NCBI RefSeq assembly: GCF_040750395.1
Contig: NZ_JBFLVD010000014.1
Span: 124,001 to 188,000 of the forward strand
DNA: 64,000 bases
From: Scandinavium sp002470465
Lineage (GTDB): Bacteria > Pseudomonadota > Gammaproteobacteria > Enterobacterales > Enterobacteriaceae
Reading direction: 5' to 3'
Part shown: piece after piece, positions 16,772-26,313 of the stretch
Position numbering within the stretch: the first letter of the stretch is position 1
Layout: the number at the start of each line of letters is the position of its first letter
Notes under the pieces: model-generated
The model's database searches: none
What the model was told of the DNA's origin: nothing
Seen by the model: only the letters and a program-made list of their open reading frames with translations
Translations under genes and position numbers: made by a program

Positions 16772-17761
16772 ATGCATATTACTTACGATCTTCCGGTTAC
16801 CCTCGATGATATTCAGCAGGCAAAGCACCGCCTTGCCGGTAAAATATATAAGACAGGCATGCCCCGCTCAAATTATCTGAGTGAACGCTGTAAAGGTGAA
16901 ATTTACCTGAAGTTTGAAAACATGCAGCGCACCGGCTCATTTAAAATTCGCGGGGCGTTTAATAAGCTGAGTTCGTTAACGATGGAAGAGCGCCGTAAAG
17001 GCGTGGTCGCCTGTTCCGCCGGGAACCACGCGCAGGGCGTATCGCTCTCCTGTGCGATGCTCGGGATTGACGGCAAAGTCGTGATGCCGCGCGGTGCGCC
17101 GAAATCCAAAGTGGCTGCCACCCAGGATTATTCGGCAGAAGTGATCCTGCACGGCGACAACTTCAACGACACGATTGCCAAAGTGAGTGAAATCGTCGAG
17201 ATGGAAGGGCGGATTTTCATCCCACCGTACGATGACCGACACGTGATTGCAGGCCAGGGCACCATTGGCCTCGAAATCCTTCAGGACCTCTATGACGTTG
17301 ACAACGTGATTGTGCCGATTGGCGGCGGCGGCCTGATTGCCGGGATTGCCACGGCGATCAAATCCATTAACCCGACCATTAAAATCATCGGTGTGCAGTC
17401 CGAGAACGTGCACGGCATGGCCGCTTCCTGGCGTGCAGGCACTATCACTAATCATCGTCTGAATCCGACGCTTGCCGACGGCTGCGACGTGGCGCGTCCG
17501 GGCAATCTGACCTTTGAAATTGTTCGTGAGCTGGTGGATGACATCGTGCTGGTCACCGAAGACGAAATCCGCGACAGCATGATTGCGCTTATCCAGCGCA
17601 ACAAAGTGATTACCGAAGGCGCCGGTGCCCTGGCTTCCGCCGCGCTGCTCAGCGGTAAGCTGGATGACTACATTCAGCACCGTAAAACCGTCAGCATTAT
17701 TTCTGGCGGCAATATCGATCTTTCCCGCGTTTCACAAATTACCGGATTAGTTGGGGCATAA
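16772..17761 (+). CDS. tdcB: Catabolic threonine dehydratase (threonine ammonia-lyase)
   Basis: This PLP enzyme deaminates threonine (and serine) to 2-oxobutyrate (and pyruvate) and feeds the anaerobic pathway. The length is 329 residues, as in E. coli. The PLP lysine lies in GSFKIRGAFNKL near residue 58, and the phosphate-binding glycine loop VPIGGGGLIAGIATA near 187. The short form has no C-terminal ACT regulatory domains, fitting the AMP-activated catabolic enzyme rather than IlvA. GAGG precedes the ATG. It is followed by tdcC after 46 bases. Confidence 0.97.
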   Translation: MHITYDLPVTLDDIQQAKHRLAGKIYKTGMPRSNYLSERCKGEIYLKFENMQRTGSFKIRGAFNKLSSLTMEERRKGVVACSAGNHAQGVSLSCAMLGIDGKVVMPRGAPKSKVAATQDYSAEVILHGDNFNDTIAKVSEIVEMEGRIFIPPYDDRHVIAGQGTIGLEILQDLYDVDNVIVPIGGGGLIAGIATAIKSINPTIKIIGVQSENVHGMAASWRAGTITNHRLNPTLADGCDVARPGNLTFEIVRELVDDIVLVTEDEIRDSMIALIQRNKVITEGAGALASAALLSGKLDDYIQHRKTVSIISGGNIDLSRVSQITGLVGA

Positions 17762-17807
17762 TGCCCCGCTTTGACAGGTTTCGGAACATTTTCGCTAAGG
17801 ACACGAT

Positions 17808-19139
17808 ATGAGTACCACAGAAACCCTGGTTGCCGGCCAGCAAAAATCCTCGGCATGGCGCAAATCGGATACGACCTGGACGCTCGGCCTGTTCGGCACG
17901 GCGATCGGGGCCGGTGTGCTGTTCTTCCCTATCCGTGCCGGTTACGGCGGTCTGATCCCGATTCTGATCATGCTGGTGCTGGCCTATCCCATTGCCTTCT
18001 ACTGCCACCGCGCGCTGGCGCGCCTGTGCCTGTCCGGGAAAAACCCTTCCGGCAACATCACGGAAACGGTGGAGGAGCACTTCGGCAAGACCGGCGGCGT
18101 GGTGATCACCTTCCTTTACTTCTTCGCCATCTGTCCGCTGCTGTGGATTTACGGCGTGACCATCACCAACACCTTTATGACCTTCTGGGAAAATCAGCTT
18201 GGCTACGCGGCGCTAAACCGCGGCATGGTCGCGCTGTTCCTGCTGCTGCTGATGGCCTTCGTCATCTGGTTTGGTAAGGATCTGATGGTAAAAGTGATGA
18301 GCTGGCTGGTCTTCCCGTTCATCGCAAGCCTGGTGCTGATTTCGCTCTCGCTCATCCCTTACTGGAACTCAGCGGTAATCGATCAGGTAAGCCTCAGCGA
18401 CATTGCGCTCACCGGCCATGACGGCATTCTGGTCACCGTGTGGCTCGGCATTTCTATCATGGTGTTCTCCTTTAACTTCTCGCCGATTGTCTCTTCGTTT
18501 GTGGTATCCAAGCGCGAAGAGTACGAAAAGGATTTCGGCAATCAGTACACCGAGCAGAAATGTTCGCAGATTATCTCTCGCGCCAGCATGCTGATGGTAG
18601 CCGTGGTCATGTTCTTCGCCTTCAGCTGCCTGTTCACGCTTTCCCCGCAGAACATGGCGGAAGCGAAAGCGCAGAATATCCCGGTGCTTTCCTACCTGGC
18701 GAACCACTTTGCGACCATGACCGGCACCAAATCTACGTTTGCTACCGTGCTTGAATTTGGGGCTTCTATCATCGCGCTGGTGGCGATTTTCAAATCCTTC
18801 TTTGGCCACTATCTGGGCACGCTGGAAGGGCTGAATGGCCTGGTGCTGAAGTTTGGCTACAAGGGCGATAAAACCAAAGTCTCGATGGGCAAACTGAACA
18901 CCATCAGCATGGTGTTCATCATGGGCTCCACCTGGGTTGTGGCTTACGCCAACCCCAACATTCTGGACCTGATTGAAGCAATGGGCGCGCCAATTATTGC
19001 CTCGCTGCTGTGCCTGCTGCCGATGTTCGCTATTAGTAGAGTCCCGGCGCTGGCGAAATATAAAGGCAGAACCGAGAATATTTTTGTCACCGTTATTGGC
19101 CTGCTGACTATTCTGAATATTGTCTACAAACTGTTTTAA
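17808..19139 (+). CDS. tdcC: Threonine/serine:proton symporter
   Basis: The 443-residue inner membrane protein belongs to the SdaC/TdcC family with about eleven membrane segments. It starts with WTLGLFGTAIGAGVLFFPI, followed by YPIAFYCHRALARLCLSG, and it ends in hydrophobic segments without a soluble domain. It imports threonine and serine for TdcB and TdcG. The length equals E. coli TdcC. AAGGAC precedes the ATG. Confidence 0.97.
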   Translation: MSTTETLVAGQQKSSAWRKSDTTWTLGLFGTAIGAGVLFFPIRAGYGGLIPILIMLVLAYPIAFYCHRALARLCLSGKNPSGNITETVEEHFGKTGGVVITFLYFFAICPLLWIYGVTITNTFMTFWENQLGYAALNRGMVALFLLLLMAFVIWFGKDLMVKVMSWLVFPFIASLVLISLSLIPYWNSAVIDQVSLSDIALTGHDGILVTVWLGISIMVFSFNFSPIVSSFVVSKREEYEKDFGNQYTEQKCSQIISRASMLMVAVVMFFAFSCLFTLSPQNMAEAKAQNIPVLSYLANHFATMTGTKSTFATVLEFGASIIALVAIFKSFFGHYLGTLEGLNGLVLKFGYKGDKTKVSMGKLNTISMVFIMGSTWVVAYANPNILDLIEAMGAPIIASLLCLLPMFAISRVPALAKYKGRTENIFVTVIGLLTILNIVYKLF

Positions 19140-19157
19140 TTCCTGATACCCCAATAA

Positions 19158-19183
19158 ACTCAGGCTGCATTCGCAGTCTGAGT
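19158..19183 (+). promoter_or_regulatory. Hairpin between tdcC and tdcD
   Basis: ACTCAGGCTGC ATTC GCAGTCTGAGT is a strong inverted repeat in the 80-base gap between the genes. It is not followed by a long T tract, so it may attenuate or protect the mRNA rather than end it. Confidence 0.55.
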
Positions 19184-19219
19184 CTTTCATCACGAAACAA
19201 GGACGAGCGGAGAATTCAA

Positions 19220-20428
19220 ATGATTGAGTTTCCTGTGGTGCTGGTCATTAATTGCGGATCGTCTTCCATTAAATTTTCTGTAATGGATGCTGATTCTCAG
19301 GATGTATTACTGACGGGCATTGTCGAAGGCGTTAATACTGACGTTGCCACTTTACGTATTAATGAAAATGACCCTGTTGAATTGAATCACCAGGATTACG
19401 AATGTGCGCTGGGTGCGATTACCGACGAATTAGATAAACGTCAATTACTGAACAGAGTCACGTTAATTGGCCATCGGATTGCCCACGGCGGCAGCATATT
19501 CAGTGAATCGGTAGTCATTACCGATGAAGTTATTGAACTTATTCGCCAGGTATCGCCGCTGGCTCCGCTGCACAATTTCGCCAACTTAAGCGGCGTGGAG
19601 TGTGCCAGACGCCTTTTTCCTGGCGTGCAGCAGGTGGCGGTATTTGACACCAGCTTCCACCAGACGCTGGAGCCGGAAGCTTATCTCTACGGTCTGCCGT
19701 GGCGCTATTTCGAAGAGTATGGCGTGCGTCGCTACGGCTTTCACGGCACCTCACACCGCTATGTGTCGCAGCGCGCCTGTGACCTGCTGGGTCTTGAAGA
19801 ACAAAACTCAGGCCTGGTGATTGCTCACCTGGGTAACGGCGCCTCGATTTGCGCGGTACGCGACGGCAAAAGCGTCGACACCTCGATGGGTATGACGCCG
19901 CTCGAAGGGCTGATGATGGGCACCCGCTGCGGCGACGTGGACTTCGGTGCAATGGCCTGGATTGCTGGCCAGACCGGGCAATCCCTGAGCGACCTTGAGC
20001 GCGTGGTGAATAAAGAATCCGGCCTGCTTGGCATATCCGGGCTTTCCTCGGATCTACGGGTGCTGGAAAAGGCCTGGCATGACGGCCATTACCACGCGCG
20101 CCTGGCGATCAAAACATTCGTCCACCGAATTGCCCGCCACATTGGCGGCCACGCGATGGCGCTTAAGCGCCTCGACGGCCTCATTTTCACCGGCGGAATT
20201 GGCGAAAACTCAACGCTCATTCGCCAGCTGGTCGTGGAACATCTGGAGGTGCTGGGCATTCAGCTCGATCCCATGAAAAACCGGCTGTCGGGGAAAGAAG
20301 GTGAGCGAATTATCTCGCGGCCAGAATCCCGGGCTGCCTGCGCGGTGATCCCAACCAACGAAGAACAGATGATCGCGATGGATGCGATCGCGCTTGGACA
20401 TATTCACGCTCCGGCCGAATACGCCTGA
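19220..20428 (+). CDS. tdcD: Propionate/acetate kinase
   Basis: TdcD makes ATP and propionate from propionyl phosphate. It has 402 residues, as in E. coli. Acetokinase family motifs are present: VINCGSSSIKFS at residue 8, VAVFDTSFHQTL near 140, RRYGFHGTSHRYVS near 170, AHLGNGASICAV near 200 and FTGGIGENS near 325. In E. coli 2-oxobutyrate from TdcB is cut by TdcE to propionyl-CoA, then converted to propionyl phosphate for TdcD. The ATG at 19220 follows CGGAG, and tdcE starts 20 bases after the stop. Confidence 0.96.
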   Translation: MIEFPVVLVINCGSSSIKFSVMDADSQDVLLTGIVEGVNTDVATLRINENDPVELNHQDYECALGAITDELDKRQLLNRVTLIGHRIAHGGSIFSESVVITDEVIELIRQVSPLAPLHNFANLSGVECARRLFPGVQQVAVFDTSFHQTLEPEAYLYGLPWRYFEEYGVRRYGFHGTSHRYVSQRACDLLGLEEQNSGLVIAHLGNGASICAVRDGKSVDTSMGMTPLEGLMMGTRCGDVDFGAMAWIAGQTGQSLSDLERVVNKESGLLGISGLSSDLRVLEKAWHDGHYHARLAIKTFVHRIARHIGGHAMALKRLDGLIFTGGIGENSTLIRQLVVEHLEVLGIQLDPMKNRLSGKEGERIISRPESRAACAVIPTNEEQMIAMDAIALGHIHAPAEYA

Positions 20429-20448
20429 CGTTAAGAGAGAGCTATTTC

Positions 20449-22743
20449 ATGAAGGTTAATATCGATATCAACGACATGCAGTATGTCGCTGCCTGGCAGG
20501 GATTTCACGGCGCCGACTGGAAACTCGGCATCAACGTGCGTGATTTCATTCAGGCGAACTACACCCCTTACAGCGGTGATGAATCTTTTTTAGCGGCGGC
20601 AACGCCTGCGACCACCGCGCTGTGGGAAAAGGTAATGGAAGGGATTCGCACGGAGAACGCCACTCATGCACCGGTGGATTTTGACTCCAGTGTCGCCACC
20701 ACGATCACCGCCCATGCGCCGGGCTACATCGAGCAAAGCCTGGAAACCATCGTTGGCCTGCAAACCGACAAACCCCTGAAGCGCGCGCTGCATCCGTACG
20801 GCGGCATCAATATGATCAAGAGCTCATTTGATGCCTACGGGCGCGAAATGGACCCGCAGTTTGAGTACCTGTTTACCCATCTGCGCAAGACCCACAACCA
20901 GGGCGTATTCGACGTTTATTCGCCGGACATGCTGCGCTGCCGTAAGTCCGGCGTGCTGACCGGGCTGCCGGACGGCTACGGGCGAGGACGCATTATTGGC
21001 GACTACCGCCGCGTGGCGCTGTACGGTATTACGTATCTGGTGCGGGAGCGCGAACAGCAGTTCGCCGAGCTGCAATCCGCGCTTGAGCGCGGCGAGAATC
21101 TTGAAGCGACCATTCGCCTGCGTGAAGAGCTGGCCGAGCATCGCCGTGCGCTGCTGGAGATCCAGCAGATGGCTGCGAGCTACGGCTACGATATTTCCCG
21201 CCCCGCGCATACCGCACAGGAAGCGATTCAGTGGCTCTATTTTGCTTATCTTGCCGCGGTGAAATCGCAGAACGGCGGGGCGATGTCGCTTGGGCGCACC
21301 GCGTCCTTCCTCGATATTTACATTGAACGTGACATGCGTGCGGGCCGCCTGACGGAAACTCAGGCCCAGGAGCTGGTCGATCACTTCATCATGAAGATCC
21401 GCATGGTGCGCTTCCTGCGCACGCCGGAGTTTGATTCGCTGTTCTCCGGCGATCCGATTTGGGCGACGGAAGTGATTGGCGGGATGGGGCTGGATGGCCG
21501 TACGCTGGTGACCAAAAGCTCATTCCGCTACCTGCATACGCTGCACACGATGGGGCCAGCGCCAGAGCCGAACCTGACGATCCTTTGGTCGGAAGCGCTG
21601 CCGATTGCCTTTAAAAAATACGCCGCGCAGATGTCGATCGAGACCTCGTCATTGCAGTACGAAAACGACGATCTGATGCGCACCGATTTCAACAGCGACG
21701 ATTACGCCATTGCCTGCTGCGTCAGCCCGATGGTGATCGGCAAACAGATGCAGTTCTTCGGCGCCCGCGCCAACCTTGCCAAAACGCTGCTGTATGCGAT
21801 CAACGGCGGCATGGATGAGAAGCTCAAAATCCAGGTCGGCCCGAAAACCGCGCCGTTGATGGACGAGGTGCTGGATTACGCCACGGTAATGGAGAGCCTC
21901 GATCACTTTATGGACTGGCTGGCGGTGCAGTACATCAGCGCGCTGAACCTGATCCACTACATGCATGACAAATACAGCTACGAAGCCTCGCTGATGGCGC
22001 TGCACGATCGCGACGTGCATCGCACGATGGCGTGCGGGATTGCCGGGCTGTCGGTGGCGGTGGACTCCCTCTCCGCCATCAAATATGCGCAGGTGAAGCC
22101 GGTGCGCGACCACACCGGGCTGGCGGTCGATTTTGTTATCGACGGTGACTACCCGCAGTACGGCAATAACGACGAACGCGTGGACAGCATCGCCTGCGAT
22201 CTGGTTGAACGCTTTATGCGCAAAATCAGCGCGTTGCCGACTTATCGCAATGCAGTACCGACGCAGTCCATTCTGACCATTACCTCCAACGTGGTTTATG
22301 GCCAGAAAACCGGGAACACGCCGGATGGTCGTCGTGCAGGTATGCCGTTTGCGCCAGGGGCAAACCCGATGCATGGCCGCGATCGGAAAGGCGCGGTGGC
22401 TTCACTGACGTCGGTTGCGAAGCTGCCGTTTGCCTATGCCAAAGACGGTATTTCCTACACGTTCTCCATCGTGCCAGCGGCGCTCGGTAAAGAGGACGGC
22501 ACGCGGAAAACGAACCTGGTGGGCCTGCTCGACGGCTACTTCCATCACGAAGAAGCCATTGAGGGCGGGCAGCACCTGAACGTTAACGTGATGAATCGCG
22601 ACATGCTGCTGGATGCTATTGAGCATCCGGAGCAGTACCCGAATCTGACCATTCGCGTATCAGGCTACGCGGTGCGCTTCAATGCACTGACCCGCGAACA
22701 GCAGCAGGACGTGATTTCCCGAACCTTTACGCACGCGCTGTAA
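20449..22743 (+). CDS. tdcE: 2-Ketobutyrate/pyruvate formate-lyase (glycyl radical enzyme)
   Basis: This 764-residue glycyl radical enzyme cleaves 2-oxobutyrate (or pyruvate) with CoA to propionyl-CoA (or acetyl-CoA) and formate. The active-site cysteine pair is in IACCVSPMVIG near residue 420, and the glycyl radical loop is RVSGYAVRFNALT near the C-terminus. It needs activation by the PFL activase, encoded elsewhere, and works only without oxygen. The length equals E. coli TdcE. The next operon gene is tdcG; the small tdcF that lies between them in E. coli is absent. Confidence 0.97.
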   Translation: MKVNIDINDMQYVAAWQGFHGADWKLGINVRDFIQANYTPYSGDESFLAAATPATTALWEKVMEGIRTENATHAPVDFDSSVATTITAHAPGYIEQSLETIVGLQTDKPLKRALHPYGGINMIKSSFDAYGREMDPQFEYLFTHLRKTHNQGVFDVYSPDMLRCRKSGVLTGLPDGYGRGRIIGDYRRVALYGITYLVREREQQFAELQSALERGENLEATIRLREELAEHRRALLEIQQMAASYGYDISRPAHTAQEAIQWLYFAYLAAVKSQNGGAMSLGRTASFLDIYIERDMRAGRLTETQAQELVDHFIMKIRMVRFLRTPEFDSLFSGDPIWATEVIGGMGLDGRTLVTKSSFRYLHTLHTMGPAPEPNLTILWSEALPIAFKKYAAQMSIETSSLQYENDDLMRTDFNSDDYAIACCVSPMVIGKQMQFFGARANLAKTLLYAINGGMDEKLKIQVGPKTAPLMDEVLDYATVMESLDHFMDWLAVQYISALNLIHYMHDKYSYEASLMALHDRDVHRTMACGIAGLSVAVDSLSAIKYAQVKPVRDHTGLAVDFVIDGDYPQYGNNDERVDSIACDLVERFMRKISALPTYRNAVPTQSILTITSNVVYGQKTGNTPDGRRAGMPFAPGANPMHGRDRKGAVASLTSVAKLPFAYAKDGISYTFSIVPAALGKEDGTRKTNLVGLLDGYFHHEEAIEGGQHLNVNVMNRDMLLDAIEHPEQYPNLTIRVSGYAVRFNALTREQQQDVISRTFTHAL

Positions 22744-22822
22744 TTTGCGCTCACGGCGAGGCGTGCTCTTGGCGCCTCGCCCGGCCACCGCTCTTCACCG
22801 ACAGGTTTTCAGGAGTGTGGAT

Positions 22823-24187
22823 ATGATTAGCACCTTCGACATTTTCAAAATTGGCATTGGTCCTTCGAGCTCGCACACCGTCGGGCCGATGAACGCTGGT
22901 AAAAGCTTTATCGATCTTCTGGTGGCATCGGGTGCGTTAGCTTCCGTTACCCGGATTAGCATCGATCTCTACGGCTCGCTGTCACTCACCGGCAAAGGCC
23001 ACGCCACCGACACGGCCATCATCATGGGACTTGCCGGAAACACGCCGCAGAGCGTAGCAATTGATGGCATCCCCGCCTTCATTGAGCGGGTCGCCTCCAA
23101 CGGGAAACTGCCGGTGGCAGGCGGTGCGCATCAGGTGGCTTTTGCTATGAATGAGGACATTGTTTTTCATGATGAAACGCTGCCGCGGCATGAAAACGGC
23201 ATGCGGATCGTCGCCTGGCGCGGGCAGGAGCGGCTGCTCAGCAAAACGTACTACTCCATCGGCGGCGGGTTTATCGTTGATGAAGAGCATTTCGGCCAGG
23301 CGCATGAGGTGGAAACGCCGGTGCCGTACGCTTTCCGCTCCGCAGGTGAATTGCTGAAGCTGTGCGAGCGCAACGGGCTTTCCGTCTCCGGGCTGATGAT
23401 GCAGAACGAACTCGCGCTGCGCAGCAAAGAGGAGATTGATACCGGGATCGCTCAGCTGTGGCAGGTGATGCACGACGGCATTGAGCGTGGCATGAATATC
23501 GAAGGCGTGCTGCCGGGGCCGCTCAAGGTGCCGCGTCGTGCCGTCGCGCTGCGAAGAATGCTGGTGGCGAGCGACAGCCTGTCGAGCGATCCGATGAACG
23601 TGATCGACTGGATCAATATGTTTGCCCTGGCGGTCAGCGAAGAGAACGCGGCGGGTGGGCGCGTGGTGACCGCTCCGACCAACGGCGCCTGCGGCATCAT
23701 TCCGGCAGTGCTCGCCTATTACGATAAATTCCGACGCCCGGTTAACCCCAACTCCATTGCCCGCTATTTGCTGGCCGCCAGCGCCATTGGCGCGCTGTAC
23801 AAAATGAATGCGTCGATTTCCGGGGCGGAAGTGGGTTGTCAGGGGGAGATTGGCGTTGCCGCATCGATGGCTGCGGCGGGGCTTACCGAGCTGCTGGGCG
23901 GCAGTCCGGCGCAGGTCTGCATCGCCGCCGAAATCGCCATGGAGCATAACCTGGGGCTGACCTGCGATCCGGTTGCCGGACAGGTGCAAATCCCCTGCAT
24001 CGAGCGTAATGCCATCAATGCGGTGAAGGCGGTTAATGCGGCCCGGATGGCGCTGCGTCGTACGTCCGAACCCCGGGTTTCACTCGATAAGGTGATCGAA
24101 ACCATGTACGAAACGGGCAAGGACATGAACGACAAATACCGTGAAACCTCACGCGGTGGGCTGGCGATAAAAGTTGTCTGCGCGTAA
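22823..24187 (+). CDS. tdcG: L-serine dehydratase (iron-sulfur type)
   Basis: TdcG deaminates L-serine to pyruvate with a 4Fe-4S cluster. The product of 454 residues equals E. coli TdcG. The N-terminal serine dehydratase beta-type part begins ISTFDIFKIGIGPSSSHTVG, and the alpha-type part contains TAPTNGACGIIPAVLAYY and MNASISGAEVGCQGEIGVA. The cysteines in NGACG, EVGCQ and TCDPVAG fit cluster ligands. The start at 22823 (after AGGAG) is preferred over an in-frame start at 22745, which adds 26 residues not found in the family. It is the last tdc gene. Confidence 0.96.
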   Translation: MISTFDIFKIGIGPSSSHTVGPMNAGKSFIDLLVASGALASVTRISIDLYGSLSLTGKGHATDTAIIMGLAGNTPQSVAIDGIPAFIERVASNGKLPVAGGAHQVAFAMNEDIVFHDETLPRHENGMRIVAWRGQERLLSKTYYSIGGGFIVDEEHFGQAHEVETPVPYAFRSAGELLKLCERNGLSVSGLMMQNELALRSKEEIDTGIAQLWQVMHDGIERGMNIEGVLPGPLKVPRRAVALRRMLVASDSLSSDPMNVIDWINMFALAVSEENAAGGRVVTAPTNGACGIIPAVLAYYDKFRRPVNPNSIARYLLAASAIGALYKMNASISGAEVGCQGEIGVAASMAAAGLTELLGGSPAQVCIAAEIAMEHNLGLTCDPVAGQVQIPCIERNAINAVKAVNAARMALRRTSEPRVSLDKVIETMYETGKDMNDKYRETSRGGLAIKVVCA

Positions 24188-24239
24188 TCCTGCACGCACG
24201 AGCAGAAACGGCGCGCGCTGCAACGGCTATTAAGACCAG

Positions 24240-24327
24240 ATGCCCGGTGGCGCTACGCTTACCGGGCCTACAACTTCAGCGTAATGATTTGATTTTGTAG
24301 GCCTGATAAGCGAAGCGCCATCAGGCA
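24240..24327. repeat. BIME: two opposed REP units
   Basis: ATGCCCGGTGGCGCTACGCT...GGGCCTACA is followed by TTGTAGGCCTGATAAGCG...GCCATCAGGCA in inverted orientation. It lies between the convergent tdcG and yhaL and may stabilise both 3' ends. Confidence 0.85.
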
Positions 24328-24342
24328 GAACAGGGAGAATTT

Positions 24343-24525
24343 CTACGCCAGACGAGCTTCCTGTTCCAGCCTGGTTTCGGCTTCCGAGACAATAGCCTCC
24401 AGTTCCCCCAACATTTCATCAAAACCAAACGCTATCGGCGAGGCGTTGACGCTGGCGACCGTTTCCAGGTTTTCTTGCGGAGCGGCCGTCTGAACCGCGC
24501 CTTTTTTCTGCTGTTTTTTGCTCAC
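24343..24525 (-). CDS. yhaL: Small conserved protein YhaL
   Basis: The 60-residue hydrophilic product matches E. coli YhaL at both ends: MSKKQQKK at the start and the FDEMLGELEAIVSEAETRLE helix at residues 35-54. E. coli YhaL is 54 residues. The function is unknown. The C-terminal half looks like a single amphipathic helix. It follows yhaK on the same strand after 21 bases, so the two genes may be cotranscribed. Confidence 0.85.
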   Translation of the reverse strand: MSKKQQKKGAVQTAAPQENLETVASVNASPIAFGFDEMLGELEAIVSEAETRLEQEARLA

Positions 24526-24546
24526 GATGACCGCCAGAATTCAGGG

Positions 24547-25248
24547 CTATACCGGTAAATCTATCAGCAAAGCGCGCAGCGGCGTATCAGCAACCAGTGT
24601 TATGTTAGCCTCGTCACGAATAAAAGCGCCGTCGCCGCAGGTCAGGCCTTCCCGTTCGGCTTTTGGCGTTAGCGCATGAACGGTGCCGTGAATCGACTGT
24701 AAGTACGCACGAGGCCCATGAAGCTGGAAGCTGAGCTGCTCGCCTTTCTCTAACTGAATGTGATGGATCCATACCTGCTGACGCAACTGCACGCTCTGCT
24801 GGCTGCCGTCCGGAGAGGCAATCAGCTGCTGCGCGGTATTGCTGAGCGCCAGCTTCTGCACCGGCTGGTTTTCCCTTTCCGGGCAGGCATCGAGCCACAG
24901 CTGCATGCGGGTCAGTGATTTGTCTTTGCTGAGGTTGTGCTCGCTGTAGCTGATACCCGGTTGGGTGGCAATCAGCAGCGCTTCGCCTGCTTTGGCCTGA
25001 ACGTGATTCCCTTCACTGTCGCGATACTCGGCTTCCCCTTCCAGAATGAGGTTAAGGATATCGACTTTCGGGTACGTTCTTGGCTGGAATGCGCTGCCTG
25101 GGCCGAGCACTTCCTGATTCAGAACGCGCAGCGAGGCGTAGCCCAGCAGTTTTGGGTCGAAGTAGTGTCCAAAGGAGAAAGTGTATCGGGCCTGCAGCCA
25201 GCCGAAATCGGCTTGTCCACACTGTTTGGCTGTTCGGGTAGTAATCAT
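24547..25248 (-). CDS. yhaK: Pirin-family bicupin protein YhaK
   Basis: The 233-residue length equals E. coli YhaK. The N-terminal pirin motif FSFGHYFDPKLLGYASLRVL sits near residue 24, and the first cupin contains RTYPKVDILNLILEGEAEYRD. E. coli YhaK is a cytosolic bicupin linked to oxidative stress. The usual metal histidines are only partly present, as in E. coli YhaK. It diverges from yhaJ, whose product may regulate it. Confidence 0.93.
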   Translation of the reverse strand: MITTRTAKQCGQADFGWLQARYTFSFGHYFDPKLLGYASLRVLNQEVLGPGSAFQPRTYPKVDILNLILEGEAEYRDSEGNHVQAKAGEALLIATQPGISYSEHNLSKDKSLTRMQLWLDACPERENQPVQKLALSNTAQQLIASPDGSQQSVQLRQQVWIHHIQLEKGEQLSFQLHGPRAYLQSIHGTVHALTPKAEREGLTCGDGAFIRDEANITLVADTPLRALLIDLPV

Positions 25249-25352
25249 ATTCTTGACCTCTCTTTACACTAAAACAATGGTAAAGCTATGGACGCTGCAT
25301 TGTTAGCCAGATATTCTGCCCGGTATGTTCAAATTTCCTGAATGAGAACGCC

Positions 25353-26252
25353 ATGGCTAAAGAGAGAGCATTGACGCTGGAAGCGTTAAGAGTAATGGAT
25401 GCCATCGACAGGCGGGGCAGTTTTGCCGCCGCTGCCGATGAGCTGGGGCGCGTTCCGTCGGCGCTGAGCTACACCATGCAGAAGCTGGAAGAAGAGCTGG
25501 ATGTGGTGCTGTTTGACCGATCAGGACATCGTACAAAATTCACCAACGTGGGGCGCATGCTGCTGGAGCGTGGGCGCGTTTTGCTGGAAGCGGCGGACAA
25601 GCTCACCACCGATGCCGAAGCGCTGGCTCGCGGCTGGGAAACGCACCTGACGCTGGTCACAGAGGCGCTGGTGCCAACGCCTGAGCTGTTCCCGCTGGTG
25701 GAAAAGCTGGCGGTGAAAGCCAACACGCAGCTGTCGATCATTACCGAAGTGCTGGCGGGCGCATGGGAAAGGCTGGAGCAGGGGCGGGCGGATATTGTGA
25801 TCGCTCCGGATATGCATTTTCGTTCGTCTTCCGAGATTAACTCCCGCAAGCTTTATTCCATTATGAGCGTGTATGTTGCGGCACCGGATCACCCGATCCA
25901 CCAGGAGCCGGAACCGTTATCCGAAGTGACGCGCGTGAAATACCGTGGCGTGGCGGTGGCTGATACTGCCCGGGAACGGCCAGTGTTAACCGTGCAGCTG
26001 CTCGATAAGCAGCCGCGCCTGACCGTCAGCACCATTGAAGATAAGCGTCAGGCGCTGCTTGCCGGGCTTGGCGTGGCGACGATGCCGTATCCGCTGGTAG
26101 AGCAGGACATCGCCGAAGGGCGCCTGCGGGTTGTCAGCCCGGAATACACCAACGAAATCGATATCATTATGGCCTGGCGGCGTGACAGCATGGGCGAAGC
26201 GAAAGCCTGGTGCCTGCGCGAAATACCAAAGTTGTTTGCACACCATAAATAG
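25353..26252 (+). CDS. yhaJ: LysR-family transcriptional regulator YhaJ
   Basis: This is a 299-residue LysR regulator with the DNA-binding domain at about residues 7-65 (ALRVMDAIDRRGSFAAAADE, then VPSALSYTMQKLEEELDVVL). The effector domain contains APDMHFRSSSEI and AGLGVATMPYPLVEQDIAEG. In E. coli YhaJ activates yqjF and senses aromatic or quinone-like compounds such as dinitrotoluene products. Both likely targets, yhaK and yqjF, are in this neighbourhood. It has its own terminator at 26267-26295. Confidence 0.94.
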   Translation: MAKERALTLEALRVMDAIDRRGSFAAAADELGRVPSALSYTMQKLEEELDVVLFDRSGHRTKFTNVGRMLLERGRVLLEAADKLTTDAEALARGWETHLTLVTEALVPTPELFPLVEKLAVKANTQLSIITEVLAGAWERLEQGRADIVIAPDMHFRSSSEINSRKLYSIMSVYVAAPDHPIHQEPEPLSEVTRVKYRGVAVADTARERPVLTVQLLDKQPRLTVSTIEDKRQALLAGLGVATMPYPLVEQDIAEGRLRVVSPEYTNEIDIIMAWRRDSMGEAKAWCLREIPKLFAHHK

Positions 26253-26266
26253 CGAACGCAGAAACG

Positions 26267-26295
26267 AAAACGCTCCTCAGACGGGAGCGTTTTTT
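26267..26295. terminator. Bidirectional terminator between yhaJ and yhaH
   Basis: AAAACGCTCC TCAGAC GGGAGCGTTTTTT has an A tract and a T tract on opposite sides of the stem, so it can serve both convergent genes. Confidence 0.9.
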
Positions 26296-26313
26296 GGTTA
26301 TACGCAGAAGGCG

